The notes below the pieces were generated by a model. The model was not told the origin of the DNA. It searched no databases and saw nothing but the letters and a program-made list of their open reading frames with translations. DNA of 64,000 nt from Spirochaetales bacterium (GTDB lineage Bacteria; Spirochaetota; Spirochaetia; CADAEX01): assembly GCA_024233785.1 (NCBI GenBank), contig JACKPD010000013.1, positions 1-64,000 of the forward strand. The letters run 5' to 3'. Made by a program: the position numbers and the translations under genes. This document shows positions 16,188 to 23,142 of the stretch, in pieces; within the stretch, counting starts at the first letter, position 1, and each line of letters starts with the position of its first letter.

Positions 16188-16589
16188 TTATTTTCCTTCC
16201 CAATTTTCTAATATTAAATCCGGTATTCTGCTGAAATGATTTTTATTATTTGTTACCAAAGACAAATTCATATATAATGAAGTTGATGCAATCAATAAGT
16301 CCATGTCGTCAATACGATTTCCGGATATTTCCAGCTTTGCCTTTAATTCTCCGAATATTTCAATAATTCCCTGATTAATATCTATGATTTGAAATAATTC
16401 TGCTATTCGGTTTACTGTGGCTGTATTTTTTTCAGGATGCCCTGATTTCCTCGCGCCATATGTTAATTCTCCATATGTAATAACAGAAATATATTTTGGA
16501 ATATTCTGATTCTCAATCATCCAGTTATTTACTTCTTCATTTCCTTTTAAACTATAGATGATTATATCTGTATCAATCAAAAAGGCCAT
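16188..16589 (-). CDS. vapC: PIN-domain ribonuclease toxin (VapC family)
   Basis: The start chosen is the ATG at 16589 (133 residues) with GGAG 6-7 bp upstream. The acidic PIN residues are present: Asp6/Asp8 in LIDTDIIIYSLKG, Glu41 in TYGELTYG, Asp94-97 in RIDDMDLLIAS, and the VTNNKNHF segment in place of the last acidic loop. VapC toxins are Mg-dependent endoribonucleases that cleave tRNA or rRNA. The start overlaps the antitoxin gene by 17 bp, the normal arrangement. It lies next to an RHS remnant, in a small accessory patch. Confidence 0.9.
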   Translation of the reverse strand: MAFLIDTDIIIYSLKGNEEVNNWMIENQNIPKYISVITYGELTYGARKSGHPEKNTATVNRIAELFQIIDINQGIIEIFGELKAKLEISGNRIDDMDLLIASTSLYMNLSLVTNNKNHFSRIPDLILENWEGK

Positions 16590-16851
16590 TTTTTTCTCCA
16601 AATCTATTTGACTGATTACGCCCTTTTTTTATTTCAGTGATTATTTCTTCTGCCTCTTTATCATCAACCCAGGCCCCTCTTAATGATAAAAATTCCAAAG
16701 TTGAGTTTTTCATTTGTTTTTGATTACTGTTCAGGTAATTTTGTATTATTGTAATTACTTCCTGGCTGATCGACCGGTTCTGCAGTTTTGCAGACGTTTT
16801 GAGGAAATTATATAACCTGTCATCTATATCACGAACCTGCAGTGTTGCCAT
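16573..16851 (-). CDS. vapB: FitA/VapB-like ribbon-helix-helix antitoxin
   Basis: The start at 16851 (92 residues) is preceded by GAGGTG at 6 bp; the longer frame begins with GTG. The N-terminus MATLQVRDIDDRLYNFLK followed by QNRSISQEVITI is the FitA-type ribbon-helix-helix DNA-binding domain. The C-terminal part (RGAWVDDKEAEEIITEIKK) is the toxin-wrapping tail. Such proteins neutralise the PIN toxin and repress their own promoter. The AT-rich region at 16862-16900 is the likely operator. Confidence 0.88.
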   Translation of the reverse strand: MATLQVRDIDDRLYNFLKTSAKLQNRSISQEVITIIQNYLNSNQKQMKNSTLEFLSLRGAWVDDKEAEEIITEIKKGRNQSNRFGEKNGLFD

Positions 16852-16989
16852 AATATTCACCTCTATATTTATTATAGCAGTTTTTCATGAAAATACAAGC
16901 ATTTTGCATGCAGCTGTGTGTTTAATCGGGAGAAATGATTCTTTGCTTTATAAGGTTTTAATATTTATGCTGTAAAAAGACTTTCTTCC

Positions 16990-17161
16990 AAAAAGGGATG
17001 CGAAGGGCGCCGAAGGCGGACCCCGCAGCGAACGGAAAGTAAGCGAGGAGGCCGGAGCCCCCTTTGGGGCGCAGCCCGGAGCAGGCCCGGCCCCGCAATG
17101 CCCTGATTTACACTTTCAGTTTAAGAAACAGAGTTATATGTATTTAATAAACATTGCGGGG
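16990..17161. other. GC-rich non-coding block with a terminal inverted repeat
   Basis: In the 335-bp gap between the antitoxin and ridA, positions 16990-17100 are conspicuously GC-rich (runs such as GGGCGCCGAAGGCGG and CCGGAGCCCCC) against AT-rich flanks. CCCCGCAATG (17091-17100) is exactly inverted as CATTGCGGGG at 17152-17161, separated by 51 bp. No convincing gene is found. It could be a dispersed intergenic repeat or a mobile palindromic unit; that needs genome comparison. The rest of the gap holds nothing I can name. Confidence 0.5.
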
Positions 17162-17186
17162 ATTTTGCCGATCCTCTGCGGGTCTG

Positions 17187-17564
17187 TTAAATTTCCGCTA
17201 TAGCCTCTACTTCAACCAGGCAGTCTTTCGGAAGCCTTAAAACACCTACTGTCGATCTTGCGGGAAAATCAGATTTAAAAAATGACTTATATACTTCATT
17301 GAATTCAGCAAAATCATTCATGTCCTTGAGGAAGCACGTTGTCTTGACAATTTTGTCCATCGAGCTTCCCGCCGCTTCCGCCACAGCCTTAACATTTTTA
17401 AGCGTTGCTTCCGCCTGTTCCCTGATTGTTGTGCCGGTTATTGCCCCGGTAGCAGGGTCTGAAGGAGTCTGTCCCGATATGAAAATCAGGCCGCCCAGCT
17501 GTACCGCCTGGGAATAAGGGCCTATCGCCGCAGGAGCATTTTTTGTGGAAATAATTTTCTTCAT
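17187..17564 (-). CDS. ridA: RidA-family enamine/imine deaminase
   Basis: A 125-residue RidA (YjgF/YER057c/UK114) protein, full length. The signature blocks are the N-terminal APAAIGPYSQAV and the C-terminal SDFPARSTVGVLRLPKDCLVEVEAIA; the latter contains the arginine (ARS) and glutamate (VEVEA) that hydrolyse 2-aminoacrylate and other reactive enamines formed by PLP enzymes. Trimeric cytosolic protein. It is the last gene of an Lrp-DUF1015-RidA operon (12-bp gap to DUF1015), which suggests amino-acid-responsive control. Confidence 0.93.
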   Translation of the reverse strand: MKKIISTKNAPAAIGPYSQAVQLGGLIFISGQTPSDPATGAITGTTIREQAEATLKNVKAVAEAAGSSMDKIVKTTCFLKDMNDFAEFNEVYKSFFKSDFPARSTVGVLRLPKDCLVEVEAIAEI

Positions 17565-17576
17565 TTTAACCTCCGT

Positions 17577-18848
17577 TTACTTTTTCAATAACCTGGCTTC
17601 AAGGTAATACCGTTTTTCAATTGACTCCCCGATGGAAAAAGTCTTTCTGGGGTATACCCCTTTGGCGGTTATTCTTTTAAAAAAAGTCTTCTTGCTTATT
17701 ACCGGCAGTATAAACCCTATGTTTCCCTCTTTTTCAGCTATTTCAAGCGTGTCTGCTTCCCCGTGAATATAATCAATCTCATCCCCTGTTTCAGAGAGGT
17801 ATTTGTCAAGAAATGTCTGAAGTTTTTCAGCCGCAAGAAGATTATCCTCATACGGCAGGATTATTTCCCCGTATCTGCTGCCGGCGGCAAAGATTATTGT
17901 GCCCGGCATTTCCGGCGTTTTTACTTCCCGCCTCGTGCACTTTCTGATTTCACAGCCTGTTTCCGCCTTGAAAGCATCAAGCATTTTTGCGCTGTCTGTG
18001 CCAAATACAACCCTGTGAATCGGTTCAAAGTTAAGCCCTGTGCTGTTGATGTTGATTATTTCAACAAGGGCATATCTTGCGGGATGGTCTTCGCCTGTGC
18101 CTGGCTGATTTTTGATTTTATTCCATACCTCTTTTGCCGCGGCAAGCGAGTGATTGCCGTCGCCGACCGCGAAAAGTGTTCTGTTGACCTTAAGGAGTTT
18201 ATCAAACGCTTCTTCAATATGAGAGAGGTCTTCATCACTGTTTACAAGCCATCCCCTGATCTTTCCCCCGTTTTTCATAAGCTTGAAATCATACAGTTTT
18301 TTGAGTTTGTCTTTTTTTGCGTAAAGGTGTTCGACTACACTTCCGTCAGCATCATCGATAAGAAATAGTATATGGGGAAGGTCAAGCGATGCTTTTTCCC
18401 TTATTCTGATCCGGGGAGGAAGACGGTCTACAACCGTTTTTTCCGTGGGGCGGATAAGTGAATCAGCCTTTTCGCTGTAATCATATTTTTCAAGGTCAAC
18501 AGCAATCAGCAGCCCCTGTCTTGACTTTGTATACGGGGTTTCACGGTCTATAAGCACAAATCCGGGTTCTGTTGTTTTAAGTACACCGTCCGAAAGATAA
18601 TCTTCCATTGTTTTGTTTATTGATTTGATTTTATCATCAAGATTCACCTCTTTCAGATAACATTCGGGGAGGATCAGGTTCAGGGTTGAGGGTTTTCCTT
18701 CAGTAGTTTTTTTTACATCCTCCCAGTAATCCCTGTTGGAAGTGAACTGGTCGCACGCAATAACCGACCATTTTTCAAAATCTGTTTTACCTGTGTCCGG
18801 AAGCAGAATTTCAGGTAATCTGACTCCGTATTTTTCGAAGCTGCTCAT
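17577..18848 (-). CDS. DUF1015 family protein
   Basis: A 423-residue cytosolic protein of the DUF1015 family: the N-terminal LPDTGKTDFEKWSVIACDQF (variant of the family's opening block), the central HLYAKKDKLKKLYDF, and the FAVGDGNHSLAAAKEVW block with GDGNHS are diagnostic. The biochemical activity is not settled; in many anaerobes the gene sits with serine or hydroxy-acid metabolism genes. Here it stands between an Lrp/AsnC regulator (3-bp gap) and ridA, so a role in amino acid or 2-aminoacrylate metabolism fits, but this is inferred from context. Confidence 0.85.
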   Translation of the reverse strand: MSSFEKYGVRLPEILLPDTGKTDFEKWSVIACDQFTSNRDYWEDVKKTTEGKPSTLNLILPECYLKEVNLDDKIKSINKTMEDYLSDGVLKTTEPGFVLIDRETPYTKSRQGLLIAVDLEKYDYSEKADSLIRPTEKTVVDRLPPRIRIREKASLDLPHILFLIDDADGSVVEHLYAKKDKLKKLYDFKLMKNGGKIRGWLVNSDEDLSHIEEAFDKLLKVNRTLFAVGDGNHSLAAAKEVWNKIKNQPGTGEDHPARYALVEIININSTGLNFEPIHRVVFGTDSAKMLDAFKAETGCEIRKCTRREVKTPEMPGTIIFAAGSRYGEIILPYEDNLLAAEKLQTFLDKYLSETGDEIDYIHGEADTLEIAEKEGNIGFILPVISKKTFFKRITAKGVYPRKTFSIGESIEKRYYLEARLLKK

Positions 18849-18851
18849 ATT

Positions 18852-19340
18852 TTACTCCTTTGAGATGTCAGTTTCATCAAGTTCAATTACGTCAAACTGG
18901 TGAGGTATTTTAAGGTTGAAGCTCTTAAAGACTATAAAGGTTTCCGTTACTGTAATACCTTTGATAGTGGAAAGCTCCCGGCTCAGGAAATCAAGAAGAC
19001 TGTAGTCAGGTTCAAGATGCACAGTTATAAAAAGATCATATCTTCCGGTAACAACGCTTGATGATATGACTCCTTTAAGCCTGCTTATATTTTCCGCGGT
19101 TTCTTCAAGCTGAAGGTGGTTCAGCTGTATTCCCATGTATACAATAGTGTGCCCTTTCGCTACTTCAGGGTTTACAAGTGTTGTAATATCAATTATTCCG
19201 GTTTCCCTGAGTTTCTGTATTCTTGCCTTTACCGTATTTTCAGCAATCGAAAGCTCTTTGGCGATTTTTTTGTATGAAATCCTGCCGTCTCTAAGGCGGT
19301 TGATTATCTTTTTATTGATGTCATCAAGAATAAGCCCCAT
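18852..19340 (-). CDS. Lrp/AsnC-family transcriptional regulator
   Basis: The start at 19340 (162 residues, MGLILDDINKKIINRLRDG) fits the family's usual beginning; a longer frame upstream is unlikely. The helix-turn-helix covers residues 20-45 (ISYKKIAKELSIAENTVKAR IQ), and the C-terminal RAM domain follows (VVTGRYDLFITVHL is the ligand-binding core). These regulators form octamers that respond to amino acids and typically bind paired sites. A twin operator-like sequence lies 140 bp upstream, so autoregulation is likely. It leads the operon with DUF1015 and ridA. Confidence 0.9.
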   Translation of the reverse strand: MGLILDDINKKIINRLRDGRISYKKIAKELSIAENTVKARIQKLRETGIIDITTLVNPEVAKGHTIVYMGIQLNHLQLEETAENISRLKGVISSSVVTGRYDLFITVHLEPDYSLLDFLSRELSTIKGITVTETFIVFKSFNLKIPHQFDVIELDETDISKE

Positions 19341-19480
19341 TCTTTGCCCCTTTTGTCTAATTTTTACATGTTTTTGCCCAGATTTCAACTGAAGTTTTTT
19401 TTTAACCGGAAAAAGATCCTTAAACTCCCGCTTGATGCTCCCTTTTTTGCCTTAATATATTTTTTTCTATATGAAAAAAG

Positions 19481-19524
19481 CTACATTATTGTAGTCTGAC
19501 ATATAATTTCCTACAATAATGTAG
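19481..19524. promoter_or_regulatory. Twin operator upstream of the Lrp operon
   Basis: CTACATTATTGTAG (19481-19494) and CTACAATAATGTAG (19511-19524) are exact reverse complements of each other, and each is itself a CTACA-N4-TGTAG dyad. Centres are 30 bp apart, about three helical turns, as expected for a multimeric Lrp/AsnC regulator. Confidence 0.65.
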
Positions 19525-19651
19525 TAAAAAAAACAGCAGTAGAATAGTGTCCGGGCCGAAATAGTAATATTATTTTAATAATAATACATAAATCGGTAAA
19601 AATATATTTCAAAACTGCATTTACAGCAATATCTATTTTTAAAAAGCGGGT

Positions 19652-19667
19652 TGGCACTATTATTGCA
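19652..19667 (+). promoter_or_regulatory. Sigma-54-type (-24/-12) promoter
   Basis: TGGCACTATTATTGCA matches the sigma-54 consensus TGGCAC-N5-TTGC with the invariant GG and GC exactly 12 bp apart. It is intergenic and points to gatC, with a start expected at about 19678. Confidence 0.6.
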
Positions 19668-19677
19668 TAATGTTTAT

Positions 19678-19830
19678 AACTGCTGTGGTGCATACCTTTA
19701 CAGTATGTATGTGCAGAAGTTATTTGATTATCAGGGTTTATACTTTGAGATCAAACCTTTTTTATTGTTCTGAACAGTCTCCTTAAGTTCTCAGGCTCTT
19801 TACTTGTCAAGTAAAGAGCCTGCTTTATCT
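19678..19830 (+). ncRNA. Candidate sigma-54-dependent small RNA (or gat leader)
   Basis: From the predicted sigma-54 start to the hairpin at 19793-19821 is about 140-150 nt without a plausible reading frame. Inside, TGCATAC (7-base loop) GTATGTA can fold into a stem flanked by CTGC/GCAG. Size, own promoter and terminal hairpin fit a small RNA. The alternative is a long 5' leader of gatC with an attenuator. No family is recognised. Confidence 0.35.
19793..19830 (+). terminator. Strong hairpin upstream of gatC
   Basis: AGGCTCTTTACTT (19793-19805) and AAGTAAAGAGCCT (19809-19821) form a perfect 13-bp stem with a 3-base loop. The following GCTTTATCT is only a weak U-run, so termination may be partial. 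Confidence 0.6.
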
Positions 19831-19878
19831 CCCCTTATCATTATTGACACTTGAAAGTATAATTTATAGAGTAATTCC

Positions 19879-20157
19879 ATGCAGAAAGAGGAATTATTTG
19901 TTACCGCAAGCCTTGCGAGGCTTGAACTTGATGAGAAGGAAGCTGAAAAGCTTAATGAAGCTGTTACAGGGATGATTGAATATTTTTCACTGATGGACAA
20001 AATTGATGTTGACGACCTGCCTCCGACAACTCACGCGGCAGCAAAAGTGAACAGAACAAGAAAGGATCTCCCTTCAGACATCTCTCTTGCGGATAAAATG
20101 GTTGAAAATGCACCTGAGAAAGAGGGCAGATTCATAACAGTACCGAATGTTTTATAA
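19879..20157 (+). CDS. gatC: Asp-tRNA(Asn)/Glu-tRNA(Gln) amidotransferase subunit C
   Basis: A 92-residue GatC, the small stabilising subunit that wraps between GatA and GatB. Visible family features: FVTASLARLELDEKEAEKL near the N-terminus, the LMDKIDVDDLPPTTHA region, and the C-terminal ENAPEKEGRFITVPNVL, which is the most conserved GatC block. There is a TATAAT box ending 15 bp before the ATG and no strong ribosome site, so the leader may be very short. First gene of gatC-gatA-gatB-aspS. Confidence 0.93.
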   Translation: MQKEELFVTASLARLELDEKEAEKLNEAVTGMIEYFSLMDKIDVDDLPPTTHAAAKVNRTRKDLPSDISLADKMVENAPEKEGRFITVPNVL

Positions 20158-20185
20158 TGTTCTAAATTAAAAACCGGAAAAATCA

Positions 20186-21601
20186 ATGATGTGGAAAGAT
20201 GTTTTAAATAACTCTGATAAAAAGAAAAAATATATAAATTATGTAAATGACTGGGAACAGAAAATACATTCATTTCTTGAATTTGACCCTGAAAGAACCT
20301 CTGCGGAATCTTTATCCGGGGGCGGCCGGTTTTCCGGAGTACCCTATGCCGTAAAGGATAATATCGCTGTAAAGGATTACCGCCTTACATGCGGGTCAAA
20401 AATACTCGAGAATTTTGTTTCTCCGTATGACGCGGACGTTATCGGAAAATTACACTCATCCGGCGCTGTCCCGGTCGCGAAGTGCAATATGGATGAGTTC
20501 GGGATGGGCTCTTCCACTGATAATTCAGCCCTTGCTGTTACCAATAACCCGTGGGATACCGGGCGTGTCTCCGGCGGCTCAAGCGGCGGCGCTGCGGCGG
20601 CTGTAGCTGCGGGACTTGTCCCTTTTTCACTTGGTTCAGACACCGGCGGTTCTGTCCGCCAGCCGGCTTCCTTCTGCGGAGTTTACGGGCTTAAGCCTAC
20701 CTACGGCGCGGTTTCCCGCTACGGCCTTGTCGCTTACGCGTCCTCCCTTGACGTTATCGGAGTTCTTTCAAGAGACCTGAACCTGCTGGGGGATGTTTTT
20801 GACATGATCAAAGGACAGGATGAGAAAGACCAGACTACTGTTAAACTTGACCCTGACCTTCCATCAGATTTACAGATAGATGACGGGAAACCGGTATTCG
20901 GTTATCTCGGCGGCGACCTTGGACTTGATAAGTCAGTTGAAGCAGGATACAGAAACTGCATAGATATGCTCATTAAACAGGGATACAGCGTAAAAGAGAT
21001 TTCAATACCGGCACTTGATTATGTTATCCCCGCCTATTATACGATTGCGACGGCAGAGGCAAGCGCGAACCTTGCAAGGTTCAACGGCGTTAGATACGGT
21101 TACAGAAGCAAAGGGGCGGAAACGCCTCTTGACCTGATGAAAAAAACAAGACATGAGGGCTTCGGCGACGAGGTGAAACTCAGGATACTGCTTGGCACAT
21201 ATGTTTTAAGGAGCGGCTTCCAGGACAGGTACTATATAAAGGCACAGAAGATAAGGACAAAAATCATAAACGATCTTGCCTCGCTTTTTAAGACAATTGA
21301 ACTGCTTATCCTCCCTGCTTTCCCGACTCCGGCTTTCAGGCACGGAGAGGCAGAACTTACCCAGTATCAGCAGAAAGTGGCAGACAAGTTTACAGCTACA
21401 GCAAATCTCGCAGGTATTCCCGCTTTAAGTTTTCCTGCCGGAGTATACGGGGGACTTCCCGTAGGCTTGCAGCTTTTTGCTCCCCACTCAAGGGAAAAGC
21501 TTCTTCTTAAAGGGGCTGCGATTATAGGAAGGGAAATCCCTGTTCCCGAGGTTCCCGGCTACAGGAGCATTGAAGATATCTGCGGCGGACAGGGGCGGTA
21601 A
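20186..21601 (+). CDS. gatA: Asp-tRNA(Asn)/Glu-tRNA(Gln) amidotransferase subunit A
   Basis: A 471-residue amidase-signature enzyme that releases ammonia from glutamine for the GatB site. The Ser-cisSer-Lys triad is intact: Lys57 in YAVKDNIAVKD, the cis-Ser at about 132 in GGSSGGAAAA, and the nucleophile Ser156 in SDTGGSVRQP. Their spacing matches known GatA exactly. The following CGVYGLKPTYGAVSRYG block is typical. Overall length is normal. The stop is 2 bp before the gatB start. Confidence 0.95.
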   Translation: MMWKDVLNNSDKKKKYINYVNDWEQKIHSFLEFDPERTSAESLSGGGRFSGVPYAVKDNIAVKDYRLTCGSKILENFVSPYDADVIGKLHSSGAVPVAKCNMDEFGMGSSTDNSALAVTNNPWDTGRVSGGSSGGAAAAVAAGLVPFSLGSDTGGSVRQPASFCGVYGLKPTYGAVSRYGLVAYASSLDVIGVLSRDLNLLGDVFDMIKGQDEKDQTTVKLDPDLPSDLQIDDGKPVFGYLGGDLGLDKSVEAGYRNCIDMLIKQGYSVKEISIPALDYVIPAYYTIATAEASANLARFNGVRYGYRSKGAETPLDLMKKTRHEGFGDEVKLRILLGTYVLRSGFQDRYYIKAQKIRTKIINDLASLFKTIELLILPAFPTPAFRHGEAELTQYQQKVADKFTATANLAGIPALSFPAGVYGGLPVGLQLFAPHSREKLLLKGAAIIGREIPVPEVPGYRSIEDICGGQGR

Positions 21602-21603
21602 TT

Positions 21604-23067
21604 ATGGATAAACAAGATAAAACAGATAAAAAAGATAAAACAGTGTTTGAGACATTTATCGGTCTTGAAATACATATTCAGCTTATTACTCAGACCAAGA
21701 TATTCTGCGGCTGCAGGAACTCTTTCGGGGATCCTCCAAACACGAATGTATGCCCGGTCTGCATGGGTTATCCCGGTGTTCTTCCTGTATTGAACGAAGA
21801 GGCGGTCCGCAAGTCATATCTCATGTGCCTTGCTTTAAACTGCACCTTGAGTGAAAAAGCGGTCTTTGACAGGAAAAACTATTTTTATCCGGACCTTCCA
21901 AAGAACTACCAGATATCGCAGTTTGAACATCCCTTCGGTATAAACGGATATGTTGAAACAACCCTGCCGGACGGGCAGGCCAAGCGTATAAGAATTCACG
22001 AAGCCCACCTTGAAGAGGACGCGGGAAAGATGATTCATGAAGGGGCGGTATCGCTGTGCGATTTTAACAGAACTGGAACGCCGCTGCTGGAGATTGTAAC
22101 TGAGCCTGATTTCAAGTCAGGGGAAGAGGTTGAATCCTTCCTTCAGGATTTCAGGAGGATGATAAGATATTTAGGAGTCTCCGACGGCAACATGGAAGAA
22201 GGCTCGATGAGATGCGACGCGAACATTTCAATCAACTACCCGGGAAAAGGGCTCGGCCGGAAGGTAGAGATAAAAAACCTCAACTCCTCCCGCCATGTCA
22301 AGCTTGCAATCCAGCATGAAGAGATAAGACAGGCAAAGATGATCCGGTCTGGAGAGACAATAATCCAGGAAACCCGGCTCTGGAACGAGGAGAAAAAAAG
22401 AACAGAAAGCATGAGGTCAAAGGAAGATGCCAACGACTACAGGTATTTTCCTGAACCTGATCTGCCTCCTTTTATTCCGACAGCCTCCTTTATCGATGAA
22501 ATAAGGGAAAATCTTGTCGAACTTCCACATTTGAGAAGGAAAAGGTTTATTACTGAATATAACCTGCCGTCAGAAACCGCGGAATTCCTTACTGACGAAA
22601 AAGGGCGGGCGGATTTTTATGAAAGTGTATGCAAAGAAGGGACTGATCCGCAGACAGCCGCATCCTGGGTAAAAGGGGATGTCGCAAAAGTACTTAACAG
22701 GGAGAAGATGGATATAACATCAAGCCCTCTTACCGCGGAGCGCCTTGTATCGCTTCTTAAAATACTTGATGAGGGGAAAATTAACGGACAGACAGCCAAG
22801 AAAGTCCTTGATATGATAATCACTGAAAACAGGGACCCGGTTTCTATAATCACCGAGCACAGCCTTGAGCAGCTTGATAATTCTGATGAGCTTTCTTCCA
22901 TTATTGACAGTGTCCTTGCGCAGAGCAGCGCGGCTCTGGAGCAGATAAAGTCAGGCGACATGAAACCGGTAGGGTTCCTGATCGGACAGGTGATGAAACT
23001 CTCAGGCGGAAAAGCTGATCCCAAAAAGACAAAAGAAATGATAATGGAAAAAATATCGGCATTGTAA
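21604..23067 (+). CDS. gatB: Asp-tRNA(Asn)/Glu-tRNA(Gln) amidotransferase subunit B
   Basis: A 487-residue GatB with the whole cradle and tail domains. The opening FIGLEIHIQLITQTKIFCGC and the zinc-type cysteines (CGC then CPVCMGYPG), the KNYFYPDLPKNYQISQ block, and the SMRCDANISI and KDANDYRYFPEPDLPP segments are all canonical. GatB binds the mischarged aminoacyl-tRNA, phosphorylates the side chain and amidates it. The N-terminus carries a lysine/aspartate-rich extension of about 16 residues (DKQDKTDKKDK), an oddity not needed for the fold. C-terminal YqeY-like tail is present. Confidence 0.95.
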   Translation: MDKQDKTDKKDKTVFETFIGLEIHIQLITQTKIFCGCRNSFGDPPNTNVCPVCMGYPGVLPVLNEEAVRKSYLMCLALNCTLSEKAVFDRKNYFYPDLPKNYQISQFEHPFGINGYVETTLPDGQAKRIRIHEAHLEEDAGKMIHEGAVSLCDFNRTGTPLLEIVTEPDFKSGEEVESFLQDFRRMIRYLGVSDGNMEEGSMRCDANISINYPGKGLGRKVEIKNLNSSRHVKLAIQHEEIRQAKMIRSGETIIQETRLWNEEKKRTESMRSKEDANDYRYFPEPDLPPFIPTASFIDEIRENLVELPHLRRKRFITEYNLPSETAEFLTDEKGRADFYESVCKEGTDPQTAASWVKGDVAKVLNREKMDITSSPLTAERLVSLLKILDEGKINGQTAKKVLDMIITENRDPVSIITEHSLEQLDNSDELSSIIDSVLAQSSAALEQIKSGDMKPVGFLIGQVMKLSGGKADPKKTKEMIMEKISAL

Positions 23068-23142
23068 TTCAGGTAATGCCGGAAATATACGGCATGAAAA
23101 AATAGTTTAAAAAGATATACAGACTAAAACAGGACAGACAGA

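Noticed and set aside
19844..19863. TTGACA next to TATAAT before gatC as a standard promoter
   Set aside because: The spacer is only 8 bp; the -10 may be real but must use another -35.
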